Of a stretch of 64,000 nucleotides of DNA, positions 9,058 to 17,138 are shown one piece after another (within the stretch, counting starts at the first letter, position 1; every line of letters begins with the position of its first letter). Location of the stretch: positions 1 to 64,000 of the forward strand of contig JBBQUM010000025.1 of assembly GCA_038212445.1 (NCBI GenBank), read 5' to 3'. The notes below the pieces were generated by a model. The model ran no database searches. It saw only the letters and a program-made list of their open reading frames with translations, and had not been told where the DNA came from. The DNA is from TMP-7 sp038212445 (lineage in GTDB: Bacteria; Acidobacteriota; Terriglobia; Bryobacterales; Bryobacteraceae). Made by a program: the position numbers and the translations under genes.

Positions 9058-10356
9058 TCACCGCGCGTCGACGGCCTGGCGGCTCCAGAAGAGGTAGGCG
9101 GGGATGCCGGCCAAGATGATGGCGAGCGAGGTGAAGGACGGCTGAGGTTGCTCGACTGCTGTGTTGATGACGAACCAGAGGGCGGTGAGGATGAACAGGG
9201 CGGGGGTCACGGGGTAGCCCCACATGCGGTAGGGGCGGTGGAGGTCAGGCCGGGTGCGGCGCAGGATGATGACGGCGCCGACGGTGAGGGCGTAGAAGAT
9301 CCATATGGCGAACATCGCGTAGCTGATCAGAATTTCAAAAGATCCAGTGAGGATCAAGACCACTGCCCAGGCGAACTGCATCATGATGGAGAACCCCGGC
9401 GTCTCGAACTTTGGGTGAATTTCGCCGAACTTGCGAAAGAACAGGCCGTCACGGGCCTGGGCGAAGTAGACGCGGGGCTGGGTCATGAGCCATCCGTTGA
9501 GCGCGCCGATGATGGAGATCAGAATCGTGATAGACACCAGGGTGCCGCCGGCCGGTCCGAGAGTACGTTCGCCGAGTGCGGCGCCAATGCGATTGTTCGC
9601 GCCCATCTCGGCGATCGTAAATATGCGCATATATGCATAGTTAGCGGTGGTGTATATAGCAATGCAAATCAACACGCCTAATGCCAGTGCGCGCATGACA
9701 TTGCGCTGCGGATCGCGGATTTCTCCGGCCACGCAACTGACGGATGCCCAGCCGTCATAACTGAGCAGCGCCGCAATCAGGCCCACTCCCAAAGCCCCCC
9801 ACCGGAACGGCTCCACAGGCGCGGCGTCGACGACAGCGGGCGTGAAGAACGCGCTGCCAATCAGAACCGCCAGTCCGATCACCTTGGCCGCGGTGAAGAT
9901 CTTCTGGACGCTCGCGCCGAGCCTTACGCCGCGGTAGTTCATGGCGGCGATGATGCCAATGAGGGCGATGCCAATGAACTTGCCAACCCAGGGAGTGAGC
10001 GGAATAAAGTAGCCGAGGTAGATGGCGAAGCTGAATCCGAGCCAGGCGATGGCGGCGGACTGCGCAGTGAGGAAAGACGTCCAGCCGCAGAGGAAGGCGA
10101 TCATCGGGCCGTAGGCTTCACGCAGAAACACATACTGTCCGCCGGTGGCCGGCATCATCGCGCCCAGTTCCGCGAAGGCCAGCGCGCCGAGGAAGGACAG
10201 GACGCCGCCGCCGATCCATACCGCCAGGATGCCGCGGGATGAGCCGACTCCCTTTGCCACCAGGCTCGGAACCAGGAATATGCCGGCGCCGATGATGATG
10301 CCCACGACGATGGAGGCGGCGTCCAAGAGTCCCAGCTTGCGCGGCAGTTCGTGCAT
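9058..10356 (-). CDS. APC family amino-acid permease
   Basis: 432 residues from ATG 10356 (MHELPRKLGLLDAAS); a longer frame upstream is serine/arginine rich and unlikely to be translated. About twelve transmembrane helices. GIIIGAGIFLVPS is the glycine-rich TM1 hinge that binds the amino-acid backbone in the APC superfamily, and GGQYVFLREAYGP in TM3 is also typical. Likely a secondary importer or exchanger of amino acids at the inner membrane; specificity cannot be told. It has no obvious operon partner, being followed by the VapBC module and preceded by the palindromic repeat region. Confidence 0.9.
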   Translation of the reverse strand: MHELPRKLGLLDAASIVVGIIIGAGIFLVPSLVAKGVGSSRGILAVWIGGGVLSFLGALAFAELGAMMPATGGQYVFLREAYGPMIAFLCGWTSFLTAQSAAIAWLGFSFAIYLGYFIPLTPWVGKFIGIALIGIIAAMNYRGVRLGASVQKIFTAAKVIGLAVLIGSAFFTPAVVDAAPVEPFRWGALGVGLIAALLSYDGWASVSCVAGEIRDPQRNVMRALALGVLICIAIYTTANYAYMRIFTIAEMGANNRIGAALGERTLGPAGGTLVSITILISIIGALNGWLMTQPRVYFAQARDGLFFRKFGEIHPKFETPGFSIMMQFAWAVVLILTGSFEILISYAMFAIWIFYALTVGAVIILRRTRPDLHRPYRMWGYPVTPALFILTALWFVINTAVEQPQPSFTSLAIILAGIPAYLFWSRQAVDAR

Positions 10357-10531
10357 CACGCTAGGGTAACAGCTATCGGATTTTGTTCGCCGCGATGACG
10401 TGCTGAGGGTGGATCTTTTCGAGAGGGTGAGAGCGCTCTGCGAGCGGTGAACTGCTCCTGTCATCATCAGCCGGGCTCGTTCGGCTGGCGGTCGCGCGGC
10501 CGGCGTTTCGGCTGACAGGTGCTCTTCCCTT

Positions 10532-10553
10532 AAACGGGCCGGGAGGCCCGTTT
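10532..10553. terminator. hairpin copy 1
   Basis: Perfect nine-base arms AAACGGGCC and GGCCCGTTT around GGGA, followed on the plus strand by a fourth T. The A-start/T-end arms would let it act as an intrinsic terminator in either direction. It lies downstream of the long minus-strand polyamine operon and upstream of the permease. Confidence 0.5.
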
Positions 10554-10675
10554 TACCTGCAGGCCCGACTCCAATGTCGCGTTCCTTTGCTGGCGGGACG
10601 CGTCGCGATCGGTGCTGAGGTTGATCGGGGCTGCGGAGGACGGTCGGCGTTTTGGCTGACGGGTGCTCTTCCTTT

Positions 10676-10697
10676 AAACGGGCCGGGAGGCCCGTTT
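10676..10697. terminator. hairpin copy 2
   Basis: Identical arms and loop to the copy 144 bases to the left, again preceded by CTTCCTT and followed by T. Bidirectional terminator or REP-like palindrome. Confidence 0.5.
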
Positions 10698-10751
10698 TGT
10701 TGCCGGGACGCGTCGCGATCGGTGCTGAGGCTGATCTGCTCTTCTTCCTTT

Positions 10752-10773
10752 AAACGGGCCGGGAGGCCCGTTT
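10752..10773. terminator. hairpin copy 3, directly after the FAD oxidase stop
   Basis: Third identical hairpin, beginning five bases past the stop codon of the last gene of the polyamine operon in the transcription direction. This placement makes it the most likely functional terminator of that operon. Confidence 0.6.
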
Positions 10774-10778
10774 TACCT

Positions 10779-12269
10779 CTAGCGGATTTTGTCGGCGGCG
10801 GCGACGCCGCGGTATTGGGCTTCTTCGAAGATGCTGAGGCCGCTTAGATCGGAATTTGCGTAGAGGATGCTGCCGGATGCGGTGGCCCAACGGCGACGCT
10901 CTTCAGAGCCCAGGAAGCCGGGCACTGGGCGGGCCATGGCGTGTCCGAAGCGCATGATGTCGACTCTTGAGACGCATTGACGGATGTCTGGATGGGCACG
11001 TTCGAGGTCGTGAAGGATGGCCTCTTTCCAGTAATTCCAGTCGTGCTCCAGTAGCTGGCGGCGGGCGACGGCGGGTGCGGCATCGGCGAAGGCCCAATAG
11101 AAAGTCCACACCGTGCGGTCAAGCCGTGAGCGCACCGACATGTGAGTTGCGACGACGTAGCCGAGCGCCGGAGAGTCATGAATGACGTTGTCCCAGGCGG
11201 GCTCGATGCCTTCCTCGTGGGGTAGCCGGTCGAGTGTGAGGTTGGCGGTGAGCCAGGGAGAGTAGACGAAGTTCGATTTAGGCGCGCCTTCGATTACGTA
11301 ACTGGCGGTGAAGGTGGGTGCCGCGTAGATGACGCGGTCGGCTACATATTCGACGGCTTCGGTGAAGACGTGAAGCGGCCGTGTGCCTCGAATTGCATAG
11401 ACGGCGGAATTGGTGCGGATGTAGCGCGCCAGTTTGGCGCGCAGTTTCTCGGTGAGCCAACCATTGCCCTCGGGCCAGGTAAGCGGTCCCTTATCGTCTG
11501 GCTGGCGGGAGGCGAAGTAGTGAATACCGGCCCAGGCGGCGACATCGCGCATGCGGGCGCCGTAGTCATCGCGACAGGCGTAGTCGGTATACCAGCGCAG
11601 ATAGGGAGAGTCGAATCCATTGCGATTCATCCAGGCTTCCATCGACTCCGAGTCGAGCGGTGACGGCCTGGCGCCGGTTTCGATGGGGATGGTGAACTGG
11701 CCGCCGCGCTCGAATTCCTTCATCATCTGCTGGAAGCGGCGGTACTGCTGGCGATCGCGTGATGTGGCTGCGAGTTCGGGCTCGATGCCTTCCTGCCAGC
11801 GTCCGTGAATGAAGAGGCGTTCCTGGGGCGAGAAGCACAGGAAGCGCTCGTTCCACTTTCCATCGACGAGAGCTCCGAACTCCTCGCATATTTCGCGGAC
11901 GAGTTTGGATTCCTTGCTCGGCACTGGCAGGTAGTGCGCGGCCCAAGGGTAGCGTGAGACCTCGTTCTGGCCCCAGCGGGAATTGCCGCCGACTTCGCTC
12001 TCCATTTCGAGGACGACGAAATCGTGGATACCGCGTTTGTCGAGACGCCACGCCGCCGACAGTCCTGCAATGCCGCCGCCGACGATCACGACCGGCACTT
12101 TCACGGTCTGGCGCGGTTTAGCGAAAGCGGCATGATCGCGCAGTCGGTGACCCTGTGCGGCCGCTTCATTGACGAACCCGCCTTGGACGGGACGGTCGGC
12201 TTTGGCGGAGAGCGCCAGGAAGGGCGCACCCAGAAAAGCACGGCGCTTCAACGGGCGATCAGCTTCCAT
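10779..12269 (-). CDS. FAD-dependent amine oxidase-like protein with Tat-type leader
   Basis: 496 residues. The start carries a twin-arginine-like KRRAFLG followed by a short hydrophobic run, suggesting Tat export. A Rossmann FAD-binding motif VVIVGGGIAGLSAAWRL lies near residues 60-76, with the ribose-binding Glu in VVLEMES. The C-terminal GLSIFEEAQYRG..AA matches the second FAD contact of the flavin amine oxidase family. Such enzymes oxidise amines, including polyamines, with O2 or another acceptor. It overlaps the spermidine-synthase-like gene by 22 bases and ends the operon, so a polyamine or aminopropyl product is a plausible substrate; this is inference. Confidence 0.82.
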   Translation of the reverse strand: MEADRPLKRRAFLGAPFLALSAKADRPVQGGFVNEAAAQGHRLRDHAAFAKPRQTVKVPVVIVGGGIAGLSAAWRLDKRGIHDFVVLEMESEVGGNSRWGQNEVSRYPWAAHYLPVPSKESKLVREICEEFGALVDGKWNERFLCFSPQERLFIHGRWQEGIEPELAATSRDRQQYRRFQQMMKEFERGGQFTIPIETGARPSPLDSESMEAWMNRNGFDSPYLRWYTDYACRDDYGARMRDVAAWAGIHYFASRQPDDKGPLTWPEGNGWLTEKLRAKLARYIRTNSAVYAIRGTRPLHVFTEAVEYVADRVIYAAPTFTASYVIEGAPKSNFVYSPWLTANLTLDRLPHEEGIEPAWDNVIHDSPALGYVVATHMSVRSRLDRTVWTFYWAFADAAPAVARRQLLEHDWNYWKEAILHDLERAHPDIRQCVSRVDIMRFGHAMARPVPGFLGSEERRRWATASGSILYANSDLSGLSIFEEAQYRGVAAADKIR

Positions 12270-13744
12270 TCGTCCTCGTAGGTGCGGACGAGAATCTGGT
12301 CATTTAAGCGGTTGGGCTCTGAGGGCAGAGGCACCATGTCCACCGGGAACTGGAACATGTTGGCGACATTTTGCAGATTCAGGAACCGTAGTCCGGCCGG
12401 GAGCTGGGTTGGCGGTTCATAGTTCTCGAGTGACGCCAGAGTGAATCCCCACTCGCCGAAGCTGGGAACGTAGACATGGTAAGGGTACGTCTTGAGCCCG
12501 GCCTGCTTGAGTGTTTCGTTGATGCACCAATAAGACCGGCGAGCGAACAGAGGGGAAGTGCTCTGTACGACGGTGAGGCCGCCGCGGCTCATGTGTTTGG
12601 ACAGCAGGCGGTAGAAGGCGGTGGTGTAGAGCTTGCCGAGCGAGTAGTTTGTCGGGTCGGGGAAGTCGACGACGATGAAGTCGAAGGAGTCGCGATTCGC
12701 TTCGAGCCAGGGGAAGGCGTCCTGGTTGATCACGTGCACGCGGGGCTCGGAGAACGAATGCGAGTTCAGCGAGGAGAGGACCGGGTGGGTGCGGAAAAGC
12801 TGGGTCATCTCAGGATCGAGGTCGACGAGGGTGGCTGATTCAACCGAGGGATATTTGAGGATTTCGCGGAGGGCCAGGCCGTCGCCGCCGCCGAGCACAA
12901 GCACGCGGCGGGCGCCGGGCAGTGCCGCCAGACCAGTGTGGACCAGGGCTTCGTGATAGCGGTATTCGTCGCGCGAACTGAACTGGAGATGGGAATTCAG
13001 GAACAGGCGGAGGTCGTCCTTCCACTTGGTGAGGACGATCCGCTGGTACTTCGTATTGCGGGAGAAGATCACTTCGTCGGCGTAGAGATTGTTGTCGGCG
13101 GCGGAGGAGATGGCGTCGGCGAAGAACATGCCTGTGCCGAGCAGCGCAATGACGACGGCGCAGCCTGCGCGCAGGGCCGGCGCGACGCGGATCTGCTCCC
13201 GGAATATCCAGGTGGACCACAGAGCTACTCCGGCATTGATCGAGCCGAAGACGATGGCCGAGCGGACGAGTCCGAGTTTGGGGACCAGAAGTATGGGAAA
13301 GAGCAGGGAAGCGCCGAGCGCACCGAGATAGTCAAACGTGAGGACGTGGGCGATGAGTTCGCGAAACTGGAAGCGCTCTTTGAGGATGCGCATCAGCAGG
13401 GGGATCTCGAGTCCGACGAGCGTGCCTACCAGGATGACGACGACGTAGAGGAGGAACCGGAATGCCTGGGTGTAGGCGAAGGCTAAGAACAACGCGGATG
13501 AAGAAAAGCCGCCGACGAGTCCCACCATCAGTTCGATGCCGATGAACTGGGCGACGAGTCCACGGCGGATGAAGCGCGACAGGTAGCTGCCGATGCCCAT
13601 GGCGAACAGGTAGCTGCCGATGACGGTAGAGAACTGAAGCACACTGTCGCCGAGCAAGTAGCTGGCGAGGGTGCCTGCGATCAACTCATAGATGAGGCCG
13701 CAGGCCGCGATCAGAAAGACGGAGATGAACAGTACTACGGACAA
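12248..13744 (-). CDS. membrane-fused spermidine synthase-like protein
   Basis: 498 residues. The first 215 or so form about seven transmembrane helices (VVLFISVFLIAACGLIYELI at the start). The C-terminal part is a polyamine aminopropyltransferase fold: VLVLGGGDGLALRE near residue 283 binds the decarboxylated SAM, VDLDPEM follows, and VVDFPDP holds the catalytic Asp region. Soluble SpeE transfers an aminopropyl group to putrescine; the membrane-fused forms may use other amines, lipids or peptides. It sits four bases after DUF350 and in the same operon as SpeD, which supplies decarboxylated SAM. Confidence 0.88.
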   Translation of the reverse strand: MSVVLFISVFLIAACGLIYELIAGTLASYLLGDSVLQFSTVIGSYLFAMGIGSYLSRFIRRGLVAQFIGIELMVGLVGGFSSSALFLAFAYTQAFRFLLYVVVILVGTLVGLEIPLLMRILKERFQFRELIAHVLTFDYLGALGASLLFPILLVPKLGLVRSAIVFGSINAGVALWSTWIFREQIRVAPALRAGCAVVIALLGTGMFFADAISSAADNNLYADEVIFSRNTKYQRIVLTKWKDDLRLFLNSHLQFSSRDEYRYHEALVHTGLAALPGARRVLVLGGGDGLALREILKYPSVESATLVDLDPEMTQLFRTHPVLSSLNSHSFSEPRVHVINQDAFPWLEANRDSFDFIVVDFPDPTNYSLGKLYTTAFYRLLSKHMSRGGLTVVQSTSPLFARRSYWCINETLKQAGLKTYPYHVYVPSFGEWGFTLASLENYEPPTQLPAGLRFLNLQNVANMFQFPVDMVPLPSEPNRLNDQILVRTYEDEWKLIAR

Positions 13745-13747
13745 GGT

Positions 13748-13963
13748 TTAATGCACTGCCGCGGCGATGATGATGCACATGCCGATGCTCATTGCGCCGA
13801 TCAGGATAGCGAGCGCAATGTTCTTGTCCTCGACGATCTCCTTCCAGAGATGGTAGGGGGTCATCCAGTCGATGGCTGCGAATGAGAGCACGAAGATGAC
13901 GATGCCCAAGGCAGCGTACACGATCGCATTCAGCAGGTATCCGGGGTGAAACTCAGTCATCAC
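13748..13963 (-). CDS. DUF350 family membrane protein (YjfL-like)
   Basis: 71 residues with two hydrophobic helices (AIVYAALGIVIFVLSFAAI and ALAILIGAMSIGMCIIIAAA) joined by a polar loop containing KEIVEDKNIALA, the hallmark of the DUF350/YjfL family. Function is not established; members are recurrently found beside SpeD/SpeE-like, DUF4178, ATP-grasp and PspA/SPFH genes, which points to a membrane-associated modification or stress system. The ATG overlaps the upstream 63-residue ORF by four bases (ATGA), and SpeE follows four bases after the stop. Confidence 0.88.
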   Translation of the reverse strand: MMTEFHPGYLLNAIVYAALGIVIFVLSFAAIDWMTPYHLWKEIVEDKNIALAILIGAMSIGMCIIIAAAVH

Positions 13964-14151
13964 TTACCTCCTATGTAGCGGCCACCGTAGTAACCATAGT
14001 GGGAGCGGTACGCGCCGGGGTTGTCGCGGATGGTTCTCGGCACGTTCTTTAATTCGTTGATGCGGGCCAGTCCCAAGCCCCGCCATTCAGCAAAGCCGAC
14101 ACCGCCCAGAACGAGCGCGGAATAGAGCATATAAAGTGGCGATCGGAACAT
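13960..14151 (-). CDS. small hypothetical protein, Gly/Tyr-rich C terminus
   Basis: 63 residues, unrecognised. One hydrophobic helix at the N terminus (MLYSALVLGGVGFAEW) followed by a basic region and a Tyr/Gly-rich tail (SHYGYYGGRYIGGK). It starts in a TGATG overlap with the preceding DUF4178 gene and ends in an ATGA overlap with DUF350, so it is translated as part of the operon. The tail could be a surface-exposed interaction segment. A gene in this position deserves comparison in other genomes carrying the same cluster. Confidence 0.72.
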   Translation of the reverse strand: MFRSPLYMLYSALVLGGVGFAEWRGLGLARINELKNVPRTIRDNPGAYRSHYGYYGGRYIGGK

Positions 14152-15470
14152 CAGTCGTCGTCTCCTGAACTGCTGCTGCTGGTAGTGCTTACTTTGGGAT
14201 AATCGCTCTCTTGCCAGCGCGTGTATTCAAAGCGCCACGAACTCCAGGCAGAGGCGATGGCGGGGAGGGTGAGGGCAAAAAATCCCAGGATAAAAAACAG
14301 AATGGACGGTACGTCGCGGCGGACGATGATGTCGTACTCAACCGGACTGTTTTTGGCATCGCCTTCGGGTTCGACGCGCAGATAGTACTTGCCGGGCGGG
14401 ACGGCCGGGACGCGAATGGAATCGTTCTTTCCGCCTTCGGTACCGTCGCTATCGCGATAGTAGCTGATCTCGCGGCCGAAGTCGTAGGCGGCGCCGGTTT
14501 CGCTATTGATCAGGGCATAGTTGAGGTACATCCAGTTGTTCTCGACGTCGGTAGTGGTTTTCACTTCGACGTTGGATGTACGGCCCTTTAGTTCGAATTC
14601 AGGCGTGACGAAAGACTGTTCGCCGGTTTGGCCCGGATAGAAGTGATGCCGCTCGTTGAGGACGGTTTCGCGGCGGGCGGTTACGAACAGGTAGGCGGCG
14701 AGCAGCATCAAAGCGAGTACAGACCACCTAAAGACCTTGCCGGTGGCGGATGATTTGCCGGTACGCGGATTGGGCTGATTGACGTAGGTGCCGTAGGCGA
14801 CGGGCGGCGAGTCCTTGAGTCCGAAGGTCTGCCAGATTTGTTGTCCGGTGACATACTCGCCGAGAGACCATGTGATCTCGCTGCCGGTGCCTTCAGACGA
14901 CAGTAGCTTGGGCGGGTTGGTGTAGTCGTCGGTGACCACGGTCTCGCCGACTTTCACACGCCACGGAAATTCACCGAGGACAAAGACGGTGCGAGCGCTG
15001 GCATGCTGGAAGTGCCGGTAGACTTCGCCGTTCATCTTGGCCGCGGGACGGGCGGCGCGAATCATTTCAGGCAGAGCGCGGATGGGCCGCACGACGTTCC
15101 AGTGTCCGTTGTATTCGGTGAGGTACAAAAAGCCCTTGTACGGGTTGAACAGGACGTACTCCCCCCACTCATAGGTTTCGCCGTCGGCCTCGATGCCGCG
15201 TGTCTGGAAGCCGGTTAGCTCGTAGGTGGTGTTGCCGAATTTGCCGCGGGTACCGAGCGGGAGTTTGGACTTGCGCCGATTCTTTTCCTGAATCTTCTGG
15301 AGGATGTGGAGCGTGGGCGATGAGGCATCGAGAACGCTCAGGCAACCTGCGCACACGGCGGTGAGCGAGTGGGCGAAGCCGCGAAGTTCGATGGGTCCGC
15401 CGCAGTTGGGGCAGTGCAGCGACTGCGCTTTTACCTTGGGTTGCGGGACGCCGGGGCCCATTAGTTCCAC
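14151..15470 (-). CDS. DUF4178 protein with zinc ribbon and two membrane helices
   Basis: 439 residues. An N-terminal zinc ribbon has CPNC near residue 20 and CAGC near residue 41; a DUF4178 domain follows (LGTRGKFGNTTYELTGF, YEWGEYVLFNPYKGFLYL), then a transmembrane helix (SVLALMLLAAYLFVTA), an extracytoplasmic beta-rich domain of about 110 residues, and a second helix (ILFFILGFFALTLPAIASAW). The protein would thus cross the membrane twice with a periplasmic domain. DUF4178 has no assigned function. It overlaps the preceding DUF4178 gene by ten bases. Confidence 0.85.
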   Translation of the reverse strand: MELMGPGVPQPKVKAQSLHCPNCGGPIELRGFAHSLTAVCAGCLSVLDASSPTLHILQKIQEKNRRKSKLPLGTRGKFGNTTYELTGFQTRGIEADGETYEWGEYVLFNPYKGFLYLTEYNGHWNVVRPIRALPEMIRAARPAAKMNGEVYRHFQHASARTVFVLGEFPWRVKVGETVVTDDYTNPPKLLSSEGTGSEITWSLGEYVTGQQIWQTFGLKDSPPVAYGTYVNQPNPRTGKSSATGKVFRWSVLALMLLAAYLFVTARRETVLNERHHFYPGQTGEQSFVTPEFELKGRTSNVEVKTTTDVENNWMYLNYALINSETGAAYDFGREISYYRDSDGTEGGKNDSIRVPAVPPGKYYLRVEPEGDAKNSPVEYDIIVRRDVPSILFFILGFFALTLPAIASAWSSWRFEYTRWQESDYPKVSTTSSSSSGDDD

Positions 15471-16099
15471 CCCTCGAACTCGCGCAGGTTTTTCATCTTG
15501 AGGTCGTCGAACTCAACCGGTTGTCCAAGGAACAGCAGCGGAGGGTTCTCGCTGTAGTCGATGGTGCCGAAGCGGCCGTCGCGGCTGCGCAGGTCGACGA
15601 ACACCATGTCGCTCTTGTCGAAATACTTGAAAGGCAGCTCACCCTGGACGCCGCGGTAGTGCGCGGTGGTGGTAACGGTGGTCTCGTAGTCGACGTTATT
15701 GAATTTGAGGGTGGCGCCCGGGCGGACCTGGTCCGCGGCCGGCAGGTGAATTTTGGGATCGGAGAGAAACGAGACGTCGTATTCGAGTTGAGCGTCGGAC
15801 ATCCAGCCGCTAGTGCCGTCGTTGAAGGCGAGGTGCCACTCGTTCCAGGAGCCTTGTTCCCAGTCGTAGATAATGCGGCCGACGACGACGAACGCTTTAT
15901 TGCCGTAGATGCCTTCAGTGCCGATTTGAATGGGCGAGGCGTCGGGCGGCAGGTCTGCTACTTCGCCGACTTTCTCGAGGTCAACGTCGGTGCGGACGAG
16001 GATGGAGTTGCAGTAAGGGCAGGTGGTCTGCGCGGCGGCTGAGAACCGGAACGACACCGGCGCGCCGCAGTTTGGACAATTGGAGCCGGGCTGGCTCAT
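15461..16099 (-). CDS. DUF4178 protein with N-terminal zinc ribbon
   Basis: 212 residues, soluble. Zinc ribbon CPNCGAPVSF...CPYC at residues 8-33, then DUF4178 (GTEGIYGNKAFVVVGRIIYDW, WNEWHLAFNDGTSGWM). It lacks the membrane helices of its neighbour, and the second half (TTTAHYRGVQGELPF, VDLRSRDGRF) is beta-rich. It is likely a cytosolic partner of the longer DUF4178 protein. Its ATGA overlaps the speD stop by four bases. Function unknown; operon context ties it to polyamine-type chemistry. Confidence 0.85.
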   Translation of the reverse strand: MSQPGSNCPNCGAPVSFRFSAAAQTTCPYCNSILVRTDVDLEKVGEVADLPPDASPIQIGTEGIYGNKAFVVVGRIIYDWEQGSWNEWHLAFNDGTSGWMSDAQLEYDVSFLSDPKIHLPAADQVRPGATLKFNNVDYETTVTTTAHYRGVQGELPFKYFDKSDMVFVDLRSRDGRFGTIDYSENPPLLFLGQPVEFDDLKMKNLREFEGWN

Positions 16100-16470
16100 G
16101 CGGAGCCGTAGGGACGTTCAATGCGGCGGACGTGCACCGAAGCGGCCCCAAACTCCTTTCGCAGGTAATCCTCGAAATCTCCGTCGGGACGCGGCTTGCA
16201 GCAGAACACGTTGAGGCAGAGCGAGCCAAATTCGGGGAACGTGTGGCAGGCGATGTGGGACTCGCTGAGCAGGCTCAGTCCGGTGACGCCGCCGGCTCCG
16301 GGGAACTGGTGCCAGTTGGTTTCCGCGACCGGATGGAGTTGCATTTCGTGAATGAGGTGGTCGAAGAGCGCGCGCAGGCGATCGAGATCAGACAGTCCGC
16401 CGGGGAGGCAGCCGTGCGCTTCAACGATCCACTCGCAACCGCTAGGAGACATTTGAGACGTGCAATGCAT
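16096..16470 (-). CDS. speD: S-adenosylmethionine decarboxylase
   Basis: 124 residues from ATG 16470, one base after the nucleotidyltransferase stop; an internal ATG at 16452 (MSPSGCEW) is also possible. The self-processing motif SESHIACHTFPE is intact: Ser71 would become the pyruvoyl group, His76 and Cys91 align with the processing His and catalytic Cys of small prokaryotic AdoMetDCs. It makes decarboxylated SAM, the aminopropyl donor used by SpeE-type enzymes, so it feeds the membrane-fused synthase of the same operon. Short prokaryotic (class 1B-type) size is normal. Confidence 0.93.
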   Translation of the reverse strand: MHCTSQMSPSGCEWIVEAHGCLPGGLSDLDRLRALFDHLIHEMQLHPVAETNWHQFPGAGGVTGLSLLSESHIACHTFPEFGSLCLNVFCCKPRPDGDFEDYLRKEFGAASVHVRRIERPYGSA

Positions 16471-16471
16471 T

Positions 16472-16963
16472 CTATCGCGTTTTCCGTTGTTCCTTAAGAG
16501 TCTGGCGAAGAATGGGAAGTATGGCCGCATTCTTCGCGCTGCCGGCTTCCTCTTTCAACTGGATCAGAGCATCAAGTTCGAGCACGCGAAGAGTCAGCCC
16601 GTCCCCGAGATTCAACAGTCTCGATTGTTGCAGCAGGTCCGCATACGCCAAGTTGGGACCAACAGGTCCGAGCAGATCGAGAGGGCCCAAGCGTGTGACG
16701 AGGTTCAAATGCCTGGGACCAGTGAGGTGAGTCATGTCGGGCTGCAGTCTCCTCTCTGGTTGAACTCGAAACACAGCTTCCAGATCCTTCAGCACCGGCA
16801 ACAGGCGGTTCAAGTTTTCAGGATCAGGCGCGTGGACGATATCGACGTCAAACGTGTTGATCGGTGCGCCGTTCAGCACAGCCGCCACTCCGCCGACGAG
16901 AACGAAGTCTACTCCCGCGCCTGTGAGAGCGGTGAGAAGCTGTCGTGCTTTACCCGCTGGCAT
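16472..16963 (-). CDS. nucleotidyltransferase-fold protein (DUF6036/AbiEii-like)
   Basis: 163 residues. FVLVGGVAAVLNG followed by NTFDVDIVHAP gives the GG...DxD pattern of minimal nucleotidyltransferases, and the C-terminal helix set (ALIQLKEEAGSAKNAAILP) is usual for the AbiEii/DUF6036-type proteins that sit next to small partner proteins. Such proteins may act as toxins or antitoxins that nucleotidylate a target. It overlaps the upstream 58-residue ORF by 14 bases. The pair is inserted between the SPFH gene and speD. Biochemical role here is unknown. Confidence 0.75.
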   Translation of the reverse strand: MPAGKARQLLTALTGAGVDFVLVGGVAAVLNGAPINTFDVDIVHAPDPENLNRLLPVLKDLEAVFRVQPERRLQPDMTHLTGPRHLNLVTRLGPLDLLGPVGPNLAYADLLQQSRLLNLGDGLTLRVLELDALIQLKEEAGSAKNAAILPILRQTLKEQRKTR

Positions 16964-17126
16964 TCAGTTCGCGAATGGCGAGGATATCTTCGCGGTGTTG
17001 ATCGAGGATATCGAGGCGTTCCGCTGGGGTTAGTGAGAGCATCCAGCGGATGAGGGAGAGGTCGACTCCGTCCTCGCTGTATTCGGGCGCCGGGGCGGAA
17101 TGCGCCCCTTCACCTGGAATGTCCAT
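16950..17126 (-). CDS. 58-residue small protein, partner of the nucleotidyltransferase
   Basis: A short frame from ATG 17126 to TAA 16950. The N terminus is acidic (EYSEDGVDLSL) and the rest is a predicted helical region (IRWMLSLTPAERLDILDQH, REDILAIRELN). An AGGA lies about ten bases before the ATG, and the frame overlaps the nucleotidyltransferase start by 14 bases, so the two are translationally coupled. Similar small LTPAERL-type proteins ahead of nucleotidyltransferase-like genes are familiar to me from acidobacterial genomes, but I cannot name a family. Probably a toxin-antitoxin-like partner. Confidence 0.7.
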   Translation of the reverse strand: MDIPGEGAHSAPAPEYSEDGVDLSLIRWMLSLTPAERLDILDQHREDILAIRELNASG

Positions 17127-17138
17127 TGGATTCTGGTC

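Larger units (their letters stand above)
10502..10773. repeat. intergenic array of imperfect repeats with three identical hairpins
   Basis: The gene-free stretch between the permease and the FAD oxidase gene holds three copies of a hairpin (listed separately) plus two longer direct repeats: a 32-base unit at 10595-10626 and 10705-10736 (one difference), and a 27-base unit at 10502-10528 and about 10646-10672. The pattern suggests local duplication of a terminator-containing segment or a REP-like element. The stretch 10357-10501 shows no feature that I can support. Confidence 0.8.

Noticed and set aside
10502..10773. CRISPR-like array
   Set aside because: The repeats are palindromic, unequally spaced (144 and 76 bases) and only three in number; no cas gene is nearby.
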